This document shows, piece by piece, positions 1-9,526 of a stretch of 64,000 bases of DNA (the first letter of the stretch is position 1; each line of letters opens with the position of its first letter). The notes beneath the pieces are model-generated. The model saw only the letters and a program-made list of their open reading frames with translations. It did not search any database and was not told where the DNA came from. The DNA is taken from contig JBFEOQ010000002.1 in the NCBI GenBank assembly GCA_041550515.1, positions 15,147-79,146 of the forward strand, written 5' to 3'. Source of the stretch: PFL35 sp041550515 (GTDB taxonomy: Archaea; Thermoplasmatota; E2; DHVEG-1). The position numbers and the translations under genes are program-made.

Positions 1-2
1 AT

Positions 3-1001
3 ACTCCAATAAATAAGCTTTTAAAGAGTGGTAATGTCTATCTTCTTCTTGCGCAAACCTTTCTGGGTAGCATACAACGAAGACTTGGTAAAGAATATGG
101 TATTGAGCCTGGTTCAGAAATGGTTGCGGCGATTAATGAAGCAAAAAAACAAAATCTAAAGGTTGCACTTGTTGATAGAGATATCTCAATTACTCTTAAG
201 AGAGCATGGAAAAAGATGGGTCTGCGTGAGAAATTCAGATTAATTTGGGAATTTCTTAAAGCTATGGTTGGTTATGATGAAGAAGAATTGGAAGAATTTG
301 ATCTAAAAAAAATCATGGATCAAGATGTTATATCTACAATGATGGAAGAGTTTGGTCAAATCGCTCCAAGTGTTACTACCGTTCTGATTTATGAGAGAGA
401 TAAATATATAGCTAAAAAAATACTTGATGAAAGTAAAAAAGGAAAGGTAGTAGCAGTAGTTGGTGCAGGACACTTAAAAGGTATTCAAGAACAAATTAAT
501 AACAAATCAGAAAAAGTGGATTTAAAAGAACTTGAATACATTCCCAAAAAAAGATTTAAAATCTCAAAAATAATTGCTTATTTAATCCCAATATTATTTG
601 TTAGTTTACTTGCTGGATTACTGTTTTTTAGAGGAGAATCAGCTTACAATGAAATAAAAGATATTCTAATTTGGTGGTTTTTAATTAATGGTTCTCTTTC
701 TGCATTAGGAGCCGCAATAGCTAGAGGTCATCCTTTTACTATTATCACAGCTTTTTTAGCAGCACCTCTAACATCTTTAAATCCGGCAATTGCTGCAGGA
801 TGGGTCGCAGGATTTGTAGAATCAAAATTAAGAGCACCTATGGTAAAGGATTTTAAACAATTAAGTAAATTAAGCAGCCTTAAAGATTTCTGGAATAATC
901 GGGTAACAAGACTTCTTATGGTTGTAGCTCTTTCAAACTTAGGTAGTATGCTGGGAACATTTATTGCTGGTGGAAAAATATTACAAATAGCATTTGGATA
1001 A
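3..1001 (+). CDS. TraB-family membrane protein (5' end outside window)
   Basis: The reading frame is open from base 3 with no start or upstream stop, so the gene begins before the window. The visible N-terminal part reads LLLAQTFLGSIQRRLG, then PGSEMVAAINEA, typical of the TraB/PrgY (pheromone shutdown-related, TraB/GumN) family. It continues with an AVVGAGHLKGI block that is also characteristic. The last ~140 residues carry about four hydrophobic membrane segments, as in archaeal TraB proteins. The family is related to TIKI-type metalloproteases, but activity here is not shown. An M50 protease gene follows 27 bases downstream on the same strand. Confidence 0.8.
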   Translation, partial: TPINKLLKSGNVYLLLAQTFLGSIQRRLGKEYGIEPGSEMVAAINEAKKQNLKVALVDRDISITLKRAWKKMGLREKFRLIWEFLKAMVGYDEEELEEFDLKKIMDQDVISTMMEEFGQIAPSVTTVLIYERDKYIAKKILDESKKGKVVAVVGAGHLKGIQEQINNKSEKVDLKELEYIPKKRFKISKIIAYLIPILFVSLLAGLLFFRGESAYNEIKDILIWWFLINGSLSALGAAIARGHPFTIITAFLAAPLTSLNPAIAAGWVAGFVESKLRAPMVKDFKQLSKLSSLKDFWNNRVTRLLMVVALSNLGSMLGTFIAGGKILQIAFG

Positions 1002-1028
1002 AATATAATTTTCTGAGGAAAGTTTATC

Positions 1029-1736
1029 ATGCCGGATAAAAAAGTATACACATCGTTTCATGATATACCGCCTAGGGAATATATGTATTTTCCTAAAGGG
1101 ACGATGGAAGTTAGTAAACCCGGAAACTTTAGCAGAGTTGAGATTCAACATTTATTTATATCGATTTTTGTGTTAACTTTTGCTTTTGCTTTTGCACTTA
1201 CTCCTTTTAATTTTTTAGATGGCTTTAATATTGATAATTTAGTCTATGGTCTTCTTTTATCATTTTTAGGAATATCAACTGCTTTTTTCTTTCATGAAAT
1301 GTCACATAAATTTACAGCACAAAAATTTGGTTTATGGGCGGAATATCGTATGTTTCTACAGGGACTTTTATTAGCTTCAGTTCTTGGTATAATTACCGGT
1401 TTTGTTTTTGCTGCTCCTGGAGCTGTAATGTTTCAAGGAGGTTCAAAAAATTATGAGACTGGAAGAATAGCAATGGCAGGTCCACTTTCAAACATTATAA
1501 TTGCGTCTGTAACATTGTTTCTTTATTTATTTATTTTTTATGAAATTGAGTTAATCGGAGAAATAATTGCTTTTATTTGTTTTATTAATGCTTTTTTAGC
1601 TGTATTTAATCTTCTTCCTTTTGGACCACTTGATGGGACAAAGATAATCAGATGGAATGCTACTGTATGGGTTATATTACTTATTTTTTCAATATTATTA
1701 ATAACACAAATACTACCAAAATTTTACTTTATTTGA
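1029..1736 (+). CDS. M50 (site-2 protease type) membrane metalloprotease
   Basis: A 235-residue polytopic membrane protein with about six hydrophobic segments. HEMSH at residues 89-93 matches the zinc-binding HExxH motif inside a membrane helix. NLLPFGPLDG at about 194-203 matches the second M50 motif, whose Asp is the third metal ligand. The family cleaves substrates within the membrane. A GAGG motif lies upstream of the ATG. It follows a TraB-family gene, so the two may be co-transcribed. It is short and lacks PDZ or CBS domains. No substrate can be inferred. Confidence 0.83.
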   Translation: MPDKKVYTSFHDIPPREYMYFPKGTMEVSKPGNFSRVEIQHLFISIFVLTFAFAFALTPFNFLDGFNIDNLVYGLLLSFLGISTAFFFHEMSHKFTAQKFGLWAEYRMFLQGLLLASVLGIITGFVFAAPGAVMFQGGSKNYETGRIAMAGPLSNIIIASVTLFLYLFIFYEIELIGEIIAFICFINAFLAVFNLLPFGPLDGTKIIRWNATVWVILLIFSILLITQILPKFYFI

Positions 1737-1741
1737 TTAAA

Positions 1742-2695
1742 TTAATTTTTTCTTTTTTTAATAAATAATATAATTGCATAAATTACAATAGCAATAATAA
1801 CAAAAAATATTGAATATATTTCGATTCCAATTGGAGAAAATCCTCTATTCTGTATAATAAAATTTGCGTATACAGGTTTTCCAGTAATATTTATATTTTC
1901 TGCAAATGCAGGTGTCATTTTAACAGAGATTAAAGCTTCGCTATAATGATAACCAAAGTTCCTTGATGGATAAACTGTTAGGTATGCTGTTTCTTCAGAA
2001 CCTTTTTCCTTTGCAACAATTAAAGAATCTGTAACTGTTGCAGTCCAGCCTTCAGGAATCTCTAAAATATCAAAAAGAACTTTTGTTTCAGCATTACCAT
2101 AGTTTTCTATCTCAATAGGAAATACAGCATTAGATGTTGGATCGATTCTTTTTGTAATTTCAGGTAGATTTGTTTTTATTATTGGATAAAAAGAAGGTTT
2201 AAACGACAAATTAAAAATCTTACTATCTCCTTTGATTAAACCTAAATCGCTAATGTTTACTCTGAACTTAATAATTCCTTCTTCATATGCTGGTGCATTT
2301 TCATCAATGTGAATATAAAGTGTACAAAAAGCTTCTTCTTTTTCTGAAATATTTGTCTCAAGAAGAGTTTGATTTAATGTTACTGAGCACCAAGAAGGAT
2401 GGTCAATAATTATAAGATCAATTACAGCAGAGCTTTTCAAGTAGCCTTCTAATACACCTGCACCAAATGACGCTCCTGTTATAATATTCATTGTTACTTT
2501 CAATTCTAATATGGCAATTTCATCTCTTGGTGCTATTGGAGTTGTTGGATATTCATCAGCCCATTCTAATTCAATTGTAACAGATGCTCTATAAGGTGGT
2601 TCTAATGCTTTTGAAATTGAGGCGGAAGATATAAATAAAATTATAAGTAAAAATGAAAGAATTAATGATTTTTTGAGTTTTTTAAGATTTTTCAT
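1742..2695 (-). CDS. Secreted, membrane-anchored surface protein (COG1470-like)
   Basis: A 317-residue protein with an N-terminal signal peptide (hydrophobic residues ~10-30), a large beta-rich extracellular part and one C-terminal membrane segment (~290-312) followed by KKRKN. The region before the anchor contains PEGWTATVTD and TVYPSRNFGYH, features of archaeal NEW3/COG1470-type Ig-like domains. It is a clear paralogue of the protein at 4345-5346, which shares FGYH and the same end architecture. Its start overlaps the stop of the upstream gene by four bases (ATGA), implying translational coupling. Function unknown; probably a cell-envelope protein. Confidence 0.7.
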   Translation of the reverse strand: MKNLKKLKKSLILSFLLIILFISSASISKALEPPYRASVTIELEWADEYPTTPIAPRDEIAILELKVTMNIITGASFGAGVLEGYLKSSAVIDLIIIDHPSWCSVTLNQTLLETNISEKEEAFCTLYIHIDENAPAYEEGIIKFRVNISDLGLIKGDSKIFNLSFKPSFYPIIKTNLPEITKRIDPTSNAVFPIEIENYGNAETKVLFDILEIPEGWTATVTDSLIVAKEKGSEETAYLTVYPSRNFGYHYSEALISVKMTPAFAENINITGKPVYANFIIQNRGFSPIGIEIYSIFFVIIAIVIYAIILFIKKRKN

Positions 2696-4281
2696 AATTT
2701 CCCAAGCAATTTTCTTTTTTGTTTTTCTTCTTTCTTTTTGATTTTTAATATTAATCTTTGTTTTTGCAAATCTTCAGATTTTTCTTTCTTCTCAATTCTG
2801 ATTTCTTTTATATCTTTAGTAATAGTTACTTTTTTAGGCGTTTTTTCTGGTAATATTTTAATAAATTTTTCTTTTATAGATAAAAATGGTTTTATTTTTT
2901 CTTTTTTTACTTCTTTTTTTTTAAATAAAATAGGTTTTACTTTTTTCCTTTTAGTTCTTTTAGGTTCAGTTAACGATTTACAGTAACAATTATACCATAA
3001 GAGGGAAGAATTATATTCATCTTCCATCATTTTTAAAGTTTCTTCATATTTGTTTTTATCTTCTTTTATTAATTTATCAAGATATTCTTTCTCTTCAGGT
3101 ACCTCCCAAGGTTTATCAGGTTTTGCACATAATCTACTAATACGCATTCTTTTCCTATATATAAAAAAAGCAATAATCAAGAAAAAAACTAATATCAATA
3201 GAATTATTCCTAAACCACTCATTTCAGATAAATATATTCCTTTTGTTTCAATAAATACTTGTCTTTCTGAGATAGTAACATTTTCATCATCCAAAGAGTA
3301 TGTTTCAATTACTATTTCATGAAGAGTACCAAAATCAAAAGCAGATCGAGGAGCATAAACACCAAGATTTATTTCTTTTTTTTCACCTGGAGATAATGTA
3401 ACATAATAAGGTGATGCTAATTTTAAATCTTTATTTTCATCTTTAAGTCTAAATCCAAAGGTATCATTATAATTACCTAGATTTTGTATTGATATAGGAA
3501 TAGAAGTTATTTGATCAGGGTTTATATATACAATATCACTTGTGTCAAATCTAACTGCATGATACGGTTTGATTTTTACTAAAATATCGACATCTTTTTT
3601 GTCTACAAAGGTTGTACCACTATATTTACCAAATCTCATTAAAACAGTAGCAGATAGGAACCACATTATTTTATATATAATATCTGCATCTGGACCTGGT
3701 GGTGTATATAAATTACCATACGCCCATGTGTCTAAAAGTCTAACTTTAATAATTCCACTTTGAATTGGTTTACCTGATATAGGAGGTTTTGTCAATGTAA
3801 TTGATAAGTTGGTTTTTAATATTGATCCATTATCAATATTTACTCTATAAGGATCTAATACTATAAGCCAGGAGCTCTCTTCAGTACCTTTAGGATATTC
3901 TAAAACCTTAAAATTTAAAAAACGTTCAGTAAAAACTGTATTTTCTTTATCCTTATCAAAAACTTGAAAACCTTTATTCGTTTCTGTATTCCATAAACCA
4001 ACTTCAACATTTTTAGTTTCATTATATCCAATTTCAATATATGGTGGATAGGCTACAATAGAGAGAAGTGAAAACCTTATTATTATATATACATTTTTTG
4101 CTAAGAACTTACCAAAAAACCTAAAAAGATTTCCAATAGGCCCAATTTTTATCTCTTCAGGGTCATCTGTTTGGATGTTTTCCTCTGCAACTAAATCATT
4201 TGAAATAACTTGATTAAATAAAGTTAAAGTTAATATTGCAATTATGAAGAACACTGTTAATTTTTTTCTTGTTTGTATCAC
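2692..4281 (-). CDS. Membrane-anchored surface protein with long basic cytoplasmic tail
   Basis: A 529-residue protein with a signal peptide (~8-28), an extracellular region of about 320 residues ending in an Ig-like part (SIPISIQNLGNYNDTFGF), and a transmembrane helix near 354-373. A highly Lys/Arg/Glu-rich tail of about 150 residues should face the cytoplasm. It lies between two paralogous anchored proteins and overlaps the next gene by four bases. The long charged tail is absent from the two neighbours and could bind a cytoplasmic partner or nucleic acid. This is inference. I do not recognise a named family for the full protein. Confidence 0.65.
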   Translation of the reverse strand: MIQTRKKLTVFFIIAILTLTLFNQVISNDLVAEENIQTDDPEEIKIGPIGNLFRFFGKFLAKNVYIIIRFSLLSIVAYPPYIEIGYNETKNVEVGLWNTETNKGFQVFDKDKENTVFTERFLNFKVLEYPKGTEESSWLIVLDPYRVNIDNGSILKTNLSITLTKPPISGKPIQSGIIKVRLLDTWAYGNLYTPPGPDADIIYKIMWFLSATVLMRFGKYSGTTFVDKKDVDILVKIKPYHAVRFDTSDIVYINPDQITSIPISIQNLGNYNDTFGFRLKDENKDLKLASPYYVTLSPGEKKEINLGVYAPRSAFDFGTLHEIVIETYSLDDENVTISERQVFIETKGIYLSEMSGLGIILLILVFFLIIAFFIYRKRMRISRLCAKPDKPWEVPEEKEYLDKLIKEDKNKYEETLKMMEDEYNSSLLWYNCYCKSLTEPKRTKRKKVKPILFKKKEVKKEKIKPFLSIKEKFIKILPEKTPKKVTITKDIKEIRIEKKEKSEDLQKQRLILKIKKKEEKQKRKLLGKL

Positions 4282-4344
4282 TATTTGCCTCCCATTTTTA
4301 AAAAATTTTTATATTAATTTAAAGAAAAAAATGAGAGATTAACC

Positions 4345-5346
4345 TCATTTTGGCTTGTATTTTTTCATATAATAATAAATAAACCAGATTATCACGATTA
4401 TTAGTATTAAGATGGGTAATATTATTTCACCACCTATTAAGGATATACCTCTGCTTTCTATAGAAACTGTAATTTGTTCTGTTGCACCAATGATTTTAGT
4501 ATTTGTTGACCATGCTGGATAATATTCTACTTTAAAGGTGTAAGTATCATCATGATAACCAAAACTTTTTGGAGGTTTAGCAGTTAAAAAAACTGTTTCT
4601 GTTTGATCAGGAGCCAAAGTTATTTGATCTGTAACTAGGACTGTCCAATCTTTTGGTATTGTAGGGACATCAAAGTATATTTTTGACTCACCATTTCCTA
4701 AGTTTGTGACTTTTATAGGGATTGAGGCAGTATCCATTGGTCCAATAACCTTATGCTGCATTTCTGCAATTACGTTTAGCTTTGGTGCATAATCAGGATT
4801 AATTTCTAATGTAATATCTTGATCGTATTCTTGTATTATTCCAAATTTTTCTATAAATATACCTAGTTTTATTTCACCTCTTCTAAATGCAGGTGCTTCA
4901 TCATCAACAGAAATTAATAATTGGTATGAATATTGTTTAATCTGTGTTGGATCACCAGTAGGTAAAGTTAATTTAATTGTATCAGTAAAAGCAGTCACTG
5001 TACTCCACTCATTTGGATAACTATTAATCCTTATTTTCATGTCTAGTGTTCTCCCAGCATAAAAAACTTGATATAATGATCCACCAAATGGTCCTCTTGC
5101 CAGAGAGTGAGTTATAGTTAAATCATAACTTCTTGACTCTTCGAAAGGTTTAATTGCGAGTGTCGCATTTTGAGAATTTGCCCACAGAACGTTTACTACA
5201 TGAGCAAAAGAAATAAGACCACCCTGCTGAGTTTGATCGGCAGTAGTTTCCTCTGCTGAAGTTGTAGGTATAATTATCATAAAAATGCTAAATAAAAGTA
5301 TTACAAGTACTAGTGAAGTCTTAACTTTACTACTTTTTTTCATCAT
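4345..5346 (-). CDS. Secreted, membrane-anchored surface protein (paralogue of 1742-2695)
   Basis: A 333-residue protein with an N-terminal signal peptide ending around TTSAEE, a beta-rich extracellular domain and one C-terminal membrane helix (~303-325) followed by basic residues. PKDWTVLVTDQ and PPKSFGYHDDTY align with the same positions of the protein at 1742-2695. This supports duplication within the cluster. It is the first gene of a three-gene minus-strand unit, with an AT-rich stretch of about 200 bases upstream that can hold the promoter. Likely an envelope component; biochemical role unknown. Confidence 0.7.
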   Translation of the reverse strand: MMKKSSKVKTSLVLVILLFSIFMIIIPTTSAEETTADQTQQGGLISFAHVVNVLWANSQNATLAIKPFEESRSYDLTITHSLARGPFGGSLYQVFYAGRTLDMKIRINSYPNEWSTVTAFTDTIKLTLPTGDPTQIKQYSYQLLISVDDEAPAFRRGEIKLGIFIEKFGIIQEYDQDITLEINPDYAPKLNVIAEMQHKVIGPMDTASIPIKVTNLGNGESKIYFDVPTIPKDWTVLVTDQITLAPDQTETVFLTAKPPKSFGYHDDTYTFKVEYYPAWSTNTKIIGATEQITVSIESRGISLIGGEIILPILILIIVIIWFIYYYMKKYKPK

Positions 5347-5564
5347 TATTTATCACCATTTTTAATATTTTTGATATATACTTACATTTCCATTTATATA
5401 AAGATTGTTGTTCATTTCTTTCTTTTTGACTTAAACAACCCCTATATATATGATTAATTAATATATATAACTTTCATAATATAAAACACTTTCCTAAAAA
5501 TTAAAATATTTTTATTATAATTAAGGAATAAAAATTTTATCTTTAAAAAAATAAAATAAAAAAT

Positions 5565-5912
5565 TTATTGAACAACATCAATTTCTGGAGTTTCTTGTTC
5601 TTCTTTATTTTTATCCTCTTTTTTCTTCTTATTAGAGACAACCTTATCAGGAAAAAAACTCAAAATAACTATATCCCCAACAGAATTAACCCACCTATAA
5701 GGCACTGCAACATCCACAGTTCCTTCTACAATAGCAGGATTAGTATTAGTAACAAGTAAACTACTAACCTTCTTTTCATCCATGTCCAAGAAAATATTCC
5801 TAACATGACCAACATATTTTCCCTGACGAGTATAAACTGGTAATTTCAAAAATGATGTTACTTCTTCTGTGTTAATTTTAGCGTCCATATTTGTCATAAA
5901 ATCAAAATGCAT
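5565..5912 (-). CDS. PRC-barrel domain protein
   Basis: A 115-residue soluble protein. Residues ~18-90 show the PRC-barrel pattern: FLKLPVYTRQGKYVGHVRNI, a beta-rich core with VSSLLVTNT, then VAVPYRWVNSVGDIVIL. The C-terminus is a charged KKKKEDKNKEEQE tail. Archaeal single-domain PRC-barrel proteins are widespread. Links to RNA processing or cell division (CdpB-type proteins) have been described, but the role here cannot be fixed from sequence. It is a single-gene unit, divergent from the decarboxylase gene that starts at 5993. Confidence 0.8.
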   Translation of the reverse strand: MHFDFMTNMDAKINTEEVTSFLKLPVYTRQGKYVGHVRNIFLDMDEKKVSSLLVTNTNPAIVEGTVDVAVPYRWVNSVGDIVILSFFPDKVVSNKKKKEDKNKEEQETPEIDVVQ

Positions 5913-5992
5913 TTACTTATATTAAAATGTGATGGTAAAAAAATAAAATAAACGAAATCTTTTTTGACTATATCTGATTTCATATTAATAAA

Positions 5993-7144
5993 ATGGACAA
6001 TAAAAAAATAGATAAAATACAAAAAAAACTTAAAAAATATCATGAAAAAGATTTTTCTTTTTCTAAAGGGCAAATACTAGGATCAATGTGTACACAGCCG
6101 TTACCAATAGCAAAAATTGCATATGAAATGTTTCTTGAAACAAATATAGGAGACCCCAAACTATTCCCAGGCTCTAAAGAAATAGAAAAAAAATATCTTA
6201 TTTTCCTAAAAAAACTATTAAATGCCCCTGAGAAAAGCCAAGGAATTATTGGAAGCGGAGGTACAGAGAGTAATATTGCCGCTGTTTGGCTTGCTAAGAA
6301 ACTAAATCCTTATAAAAAAAAGCTTATTATACCTGACAGTGCCCACTTTTCTTTTAAAAAAATTGAATCAATTATGGATATAACCCTCGATTATGTTAAA
6401 CTTAATAAGAATTATCAGATGGATATTAAGGAAGTTAAGAAAAAAATTAATTCAAAAACTTTAGGTGTTGTTGGAATAGCAGGTACAACAGAACTTGGTG
6501 TAATTGATCCAATACCTAAGCTTTCAGAAATTTGTCAAAAAGAAAACATTTTTTTACATATTGATGCAGCATTTGGAGGTTACATTATTCCTTTTTTACA
6601 AAACTTAGGATATAAAGTTCCTAAATTTGATTTTAGAAATCTTGGTATATGCAGTATTACAATTGATGCTCATAAAATGGGATGTTCTGCAATACCACTA
6701 GGTTCTCTTATAGTAAAAAACGAGGAATGGCTTGAAAAAATAAGTGTTAATACACCTTACATTAGTAGTACCAAACAATCAGGAATTATCGCAACTCGTT
6801 CTGCAGCACCAGTAGCAGCCGCCTATGCTGTTTCAGAGTATTTGGGAATAAAAGGTTATACTAATATAGTTGAAAAATGTATTAATAATACATTTTATTT
6901 AAAAAAAAGAATTGAGGAAATAGGATTAAAACTTGTTACCTACCCTACACTTAATATTATTGCAATAAAATTAAAAAATCCTACAAAAATTGTAAATCTT
7001 TTAACAAAAAAAGGTTATAAACTAAATAAGATAGAAAGATATTCTGCAGTGAGAATTGTTATTATGCCTCATGTTACAAAGCAAGTTATTGATAAATTTA
7101 TACCTGTTTTTCAAAAAACATGTAAAGAGATAGGTGAAATTTAA
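5993..7144 (+). CDS. mfnA: Archaeal L-tyrosine/L-aspartate decarboxylase (MfnA family)
   Basis: A 383-residue group II PLP-dependent decarboxylase. GSGGTESNIAA (~88-98) binds the cofactor phosphate, HIDAAFGGY (~189-197) supplies the Asp that contacts the pyridine nitrogen, and IDAHKMG gives the Schiff-base lysine at K228. Length and motifs match MfnA. In methanogens the family makes tyramine for methanofuran. In other archaea it is thought to make beta-alanine from aspartate for coenzyme A. With no methanogenesis genes in view, the aspartate role is more likely, but sequence alone cannot decide it. Confidence 0.87.
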   Translation: MDNKKIDKIQKKLKKYHEKDFSFSKGQILGSMCTQPLPIAKIAYEMFLETNIGDPKLFPGSKEIEKKYLIFLKKLLNAPEKSQGIIGSGGTESNIAAVWLAKKLNPYKKKLIIPDSAHFSFKKIESIMDITLDYVKLNKNYQMDIKEVKKKINSKTLGVVGIAGTTELGVIDPIPKLSEICQKENIFLHIDAAFGGYIIPFLQNLGYKVPKFDFRNLGICSITIDAHKMGCSAIPLGSLIVKNEEWLEKISVNTPYISSTKQSGIIATRSAAPVAAAYAVSEYLGIKGYTNIVEKCINNTFYLKKRIEEIGLKLVTYPTLNIIAIKLKNPTKIVNLLTKKGYKLNKIERYSAVRIVIMPHVTKQVIDKFIPVFQKTCKEIGEI

Positions 7145-7190
7145 AAAACAAAATAATAAAATATTTACACTATAAGAATATATACTATCC

Positions 7191-7391
7191 TTGGATATTA
7201 TGACAAATTCTATACCTGCACACAATCACTGCATGATATGTATGAAAGCAATTCCAACTTCTGAAACTCTTTGCTCTGATGAATGCAAACAGAAATATCA
7301 AGCAATGTTAAAAAAGAAAAAGTTGACACTACTATTTTTATGGGTTATGATAATTGCTTTTCTAGCTGTATTATTTTTTGTAAATTTATAA
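7191..7391 (+). CDS. Small zinc-ribbon membrane protein (DUF2116-like)
   Basis: A 66-residue protein with HNHCMICMKAIP and LCSDECKQKY (Cys pairs that can bind one zinc), a basic stretch KKKKK, and a single C-terminal membrane helix (~45-64). This matches the archaeal DUF2116 family of zinc-ribbon proteins with a tail anchor. The first Met, at 7191, is used here; an ATG three codons later is also possible. Function unknown. Confidence 0.72.
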   Translation: MDIMTNSIPAHNHCMICMKAIPTSETLCSDECKQKYQAMLKKKKLTLLFLWVMIIAFLAVLFFVNL

Positions 7392-7398
7392 TCTATTT

Positions 7399-7557
7399 TT
7401 ATTCAGCGAGTTCTTCCTGTAAATCTATTACCATCTCGGTAAGTACATCTTCGAATACTTGATGACGATATTCTTTGATTGAACCATTTGAAAGATGAGC
7501 TCTTGCAACAAAGTCTCGTCCATCTTTAATTATCTCAATATGACAGACAGTTTCCAT
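7399..7557 (-). CDS. Small conserved-looking protein, 52 residues
   Basis: An ATG-initiated frame from 7557 down to a TAA at 7399 encodes a soluble acidic peptide beginning METVCHIEIIKDGRDFVARA and ending DLQEELAE. The amino acid mix is normal and not low-complexity, with alternating hydrophobics at the start suggesting a beta-beta-alpha fold. It fills an otherwise empty gap between two plus-strand genes. I do not recognise a family. The case rests on protein-like composition and position. Confidence 0.6.
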   Translation of the reverse strand: METVCHIEIIKDGRDFVARAHLSNGSIKEYRHQVFEDVLTEMVIDLQEELAE

Positions 7558-7673
7558 AAGTAATTCACTTTAGTTTGCAAACCCGAATTCATCGACTATA
7601 TTTATATTTTTTGTGGACAAAGTTTAATCAATTAAAAAATATACAGAAATTGATATAGGAGGAATTAATTTCT

Positions 7674-8555
7674 TTGAATAAAATAAGACAACCAACTGTT
7701 GCAGGGCAATTCTATGATGCAAATAAAACTAATTTAAGAAAAACAATTGAAAAATGTTTTACTGATTCCAGAGGTCCTGGTGAAATTCTAAAAGTAAAAA
7801 ATACAAATAAAAAGGTTAAAGGATTAATAGTTCCACATGCAGGTTTTATTTTTTCAGGATCTATTGCTGCTTACTCGTATAAATTTCTTGCAGAACATGG
7901 TTTTGCAGATTCTTTTATAATAATTGGTCCAAACCATACAGGTATGGGATCTGATGTATCTGTAATGACTGAAGGTGAATGGATGACTCCTTTTGGAACA
8001 ACTCAAATAAATGAAAAAATCGCGAAACAATTAGCATGTGATATAATAGATAATGATGAAACTGCTCATAATTATGAGCATAGTATAGAAGTCCAGTTAC
8101 CATTTTTACAGTTTATAATTGGAAATAATAACTTTAATTTTGTACCTATATGTATGAGAAAACAAGATTTTGAAACATCACAAGAGGTAGGAAATATAAT
8201 TGCAAATATAATTAAAAATTCAGATGAAAATATTGTAATTATTGCAAGTACAGATTTTACACATGCAGGTTTTAATTATAATAGTATGCCACCCGAAGGA
8301 ATACGTGTTGACAAATATGCTGAAAACCAAGATAAACTAGCAATAGAAAAAATATTAAAACTTGATTCAAAAGATCTGATAAATACAGTTGAAAAAAACA
8401 ATATTACAATGTGTGGATATGGACCTGTAGCCTCTCTTATTATTGCAGCAAAACAACTTGGTGCAAAAGAAGTTAAATTACTTAAATATGGTACCAGCTA
8501 TGAGGTACAACCTTCTAACTCTTGTGTTGGTTATGCTGCATTATCTTTTTACTAA
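7674..8555 (+). CDS. MEMO1 family protein
   Basis: A 293-residue protein starting at a TTG codon preceded by a strong AGGAGG Shine-Dalgarno at 7657-7662. The motifs RQPTVAGQFYD, VPHAGFIFSGSIAAYSY, IIGPNHTG and EHSIEVQLPFLQ are diagnostic of the MEMO1 family, related to extradiol dioxygenases. The conserved His, Asp and Cys residues of the metal-binding site are present. In many archaea MEMO1 sits next to AMMECR1 and a radical SAM protein, but neither is adjacent here. The function of archaeal members is unknown. Confidence 0.9.
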   Translation: MNKIRQPTVAGQFYDANKTNLRKTIEKCFTDSRGPGEILKVKNTNKKVKGLIVPHAGFIFSGSIAAYSYKFLAEHGFADSFIIIGPNHTGMGSDVSVMTEGEWMTPFGTTQINEKIAKQLACDIIDNDETAHNYEHSIEVQLPFLQFIIGNNNFNFVPICMRKQDFETSQEVGNIIANIIKNSDENIVIIASTDFTHAGFNYNSMPPEGIRVDKYAENQDKLAIEKILKLDSKDLINTVEKNNITMCGYGPVASLIIAAKQLGAKEVKLLKYGTSYEVQPSNSCVGYAALSFY

Positions 8556-8579
8556 ATAACAAGGTAGTGATTTTATAAT

Positions 8580-9518
8580 ATGATGGAAAAAAAAGTAAAG
8601 GATATTGAACTTAAAATAGAAACAACAAATGAACTGATAAAACAACTATATGATTCTGGAGGATTTACTGCAAAAAAACTTGCAGTAGGTATAGATATTC
8701 TTGAAGAAATGATAAAACAAAAAAATTGTATAAAATTTTTAAGTTTTCCAGCTTGTATTATTTCAACTGGTACTCGTGGAATTATAAAAGAACTTATAAA
8801 AAAAAAACTATGTGATATTGTAATCACTACTTGTGGAACATTGGATCATGACCTGGCAAGACTATGGCAAAATTACTACCATGGTCATTTTATAGCAGAT
8901 GATAAAGAACTACATAATCAAGGTATAAACAGACTTGGTAATATCTTTATACCAAATGAATCCTATGGAAAGATACTCGAAGAAAAAATGCAACCAATAT
9001 TAGAAAATATTTACCAAAAAAATAAAAGATGGTCTACAAAAGATTTAATATGGGAGTTTGCAAAACATTTAGAAAAAGAAAAAAATAAACAAGAGTCAAT
9101 ACTCTATTGGTCTTATAAAAATAAAATACCGATATATATACCAGGTATTACAGATGGAGCATTTGGTTCACAGATATGGATGTTTTATCAAACTCATCGT
9201 GACTTTACAATAGATATTTTAAAAGATGAACAAGAACTTTCAGATGTCGTATTTATGGCAAAACACACAGGAGCCCTAATTATTGGTGGTGGGATCTCAA
9301 AACATCATGTAATCTGGTGGAATCAATTTTGTAATGGTCTAAATTATGTTGTATATATTACAACTGCTGCTGAATATGATGGAAGCCTTTCTGGCGCACA
9401 AACACGAGAAGCAATTTCTTGGGGTAAAATAAAAGAAAACGCAAAAAAAGTAACAATTCATGGTGATGCAACTATAATACTACCATTTATGATTAGCGCC
9501 CTTATTGAAAGAATATAA
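8580..9518 (+). CDS. dys: Deoxyhypusine synthase
   Basis: A 312-residue enzyme that transfers a 4-aminobutyl group from spermidine to the lysine of initiation factor aIF5A. Visible hallmarks are TCGTLDHDLAR near the N-terminus, PGITDGAFGSQIW, IIGGGISKHH and AAEYDGSLSGAQ. The catalytic lysine is K283 in EAISWGKI. Two ATGs (8580 and 8583) are adjacent and either could be used. It follows the MEMO1 gene by 24 bases. aIF5A itself is not in the window. Confidence 0.93.
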   Translation: MMEKKVKDIELKIETTNELIKQLYDSGGFTAKKLAVGIDILEEMIKQKNCIKFLSFPACIISTGTRGIIKELIKKKLCDIVITTCGTLDHDLARLWQNYYHGHFIADDKELHNQGINRLGNIFIPNESYGKILEEKMQPILENIYQKNKRWSTKDLIWEFAKHLEKEKNKQESILYWSYKNKIPIYIPGITDGAFGSQIWMFYQTHRDFTIDILKDEQELSDVVFMAKHTGALIIGGGISKHHVIWWNQFCNGLNYVVYITTAAEYDGSLSGAQTREAISWGKIKENAKKVTIHGDATIILPFMISALIERI

Positions 9519-9526
9519 AAACAGAA

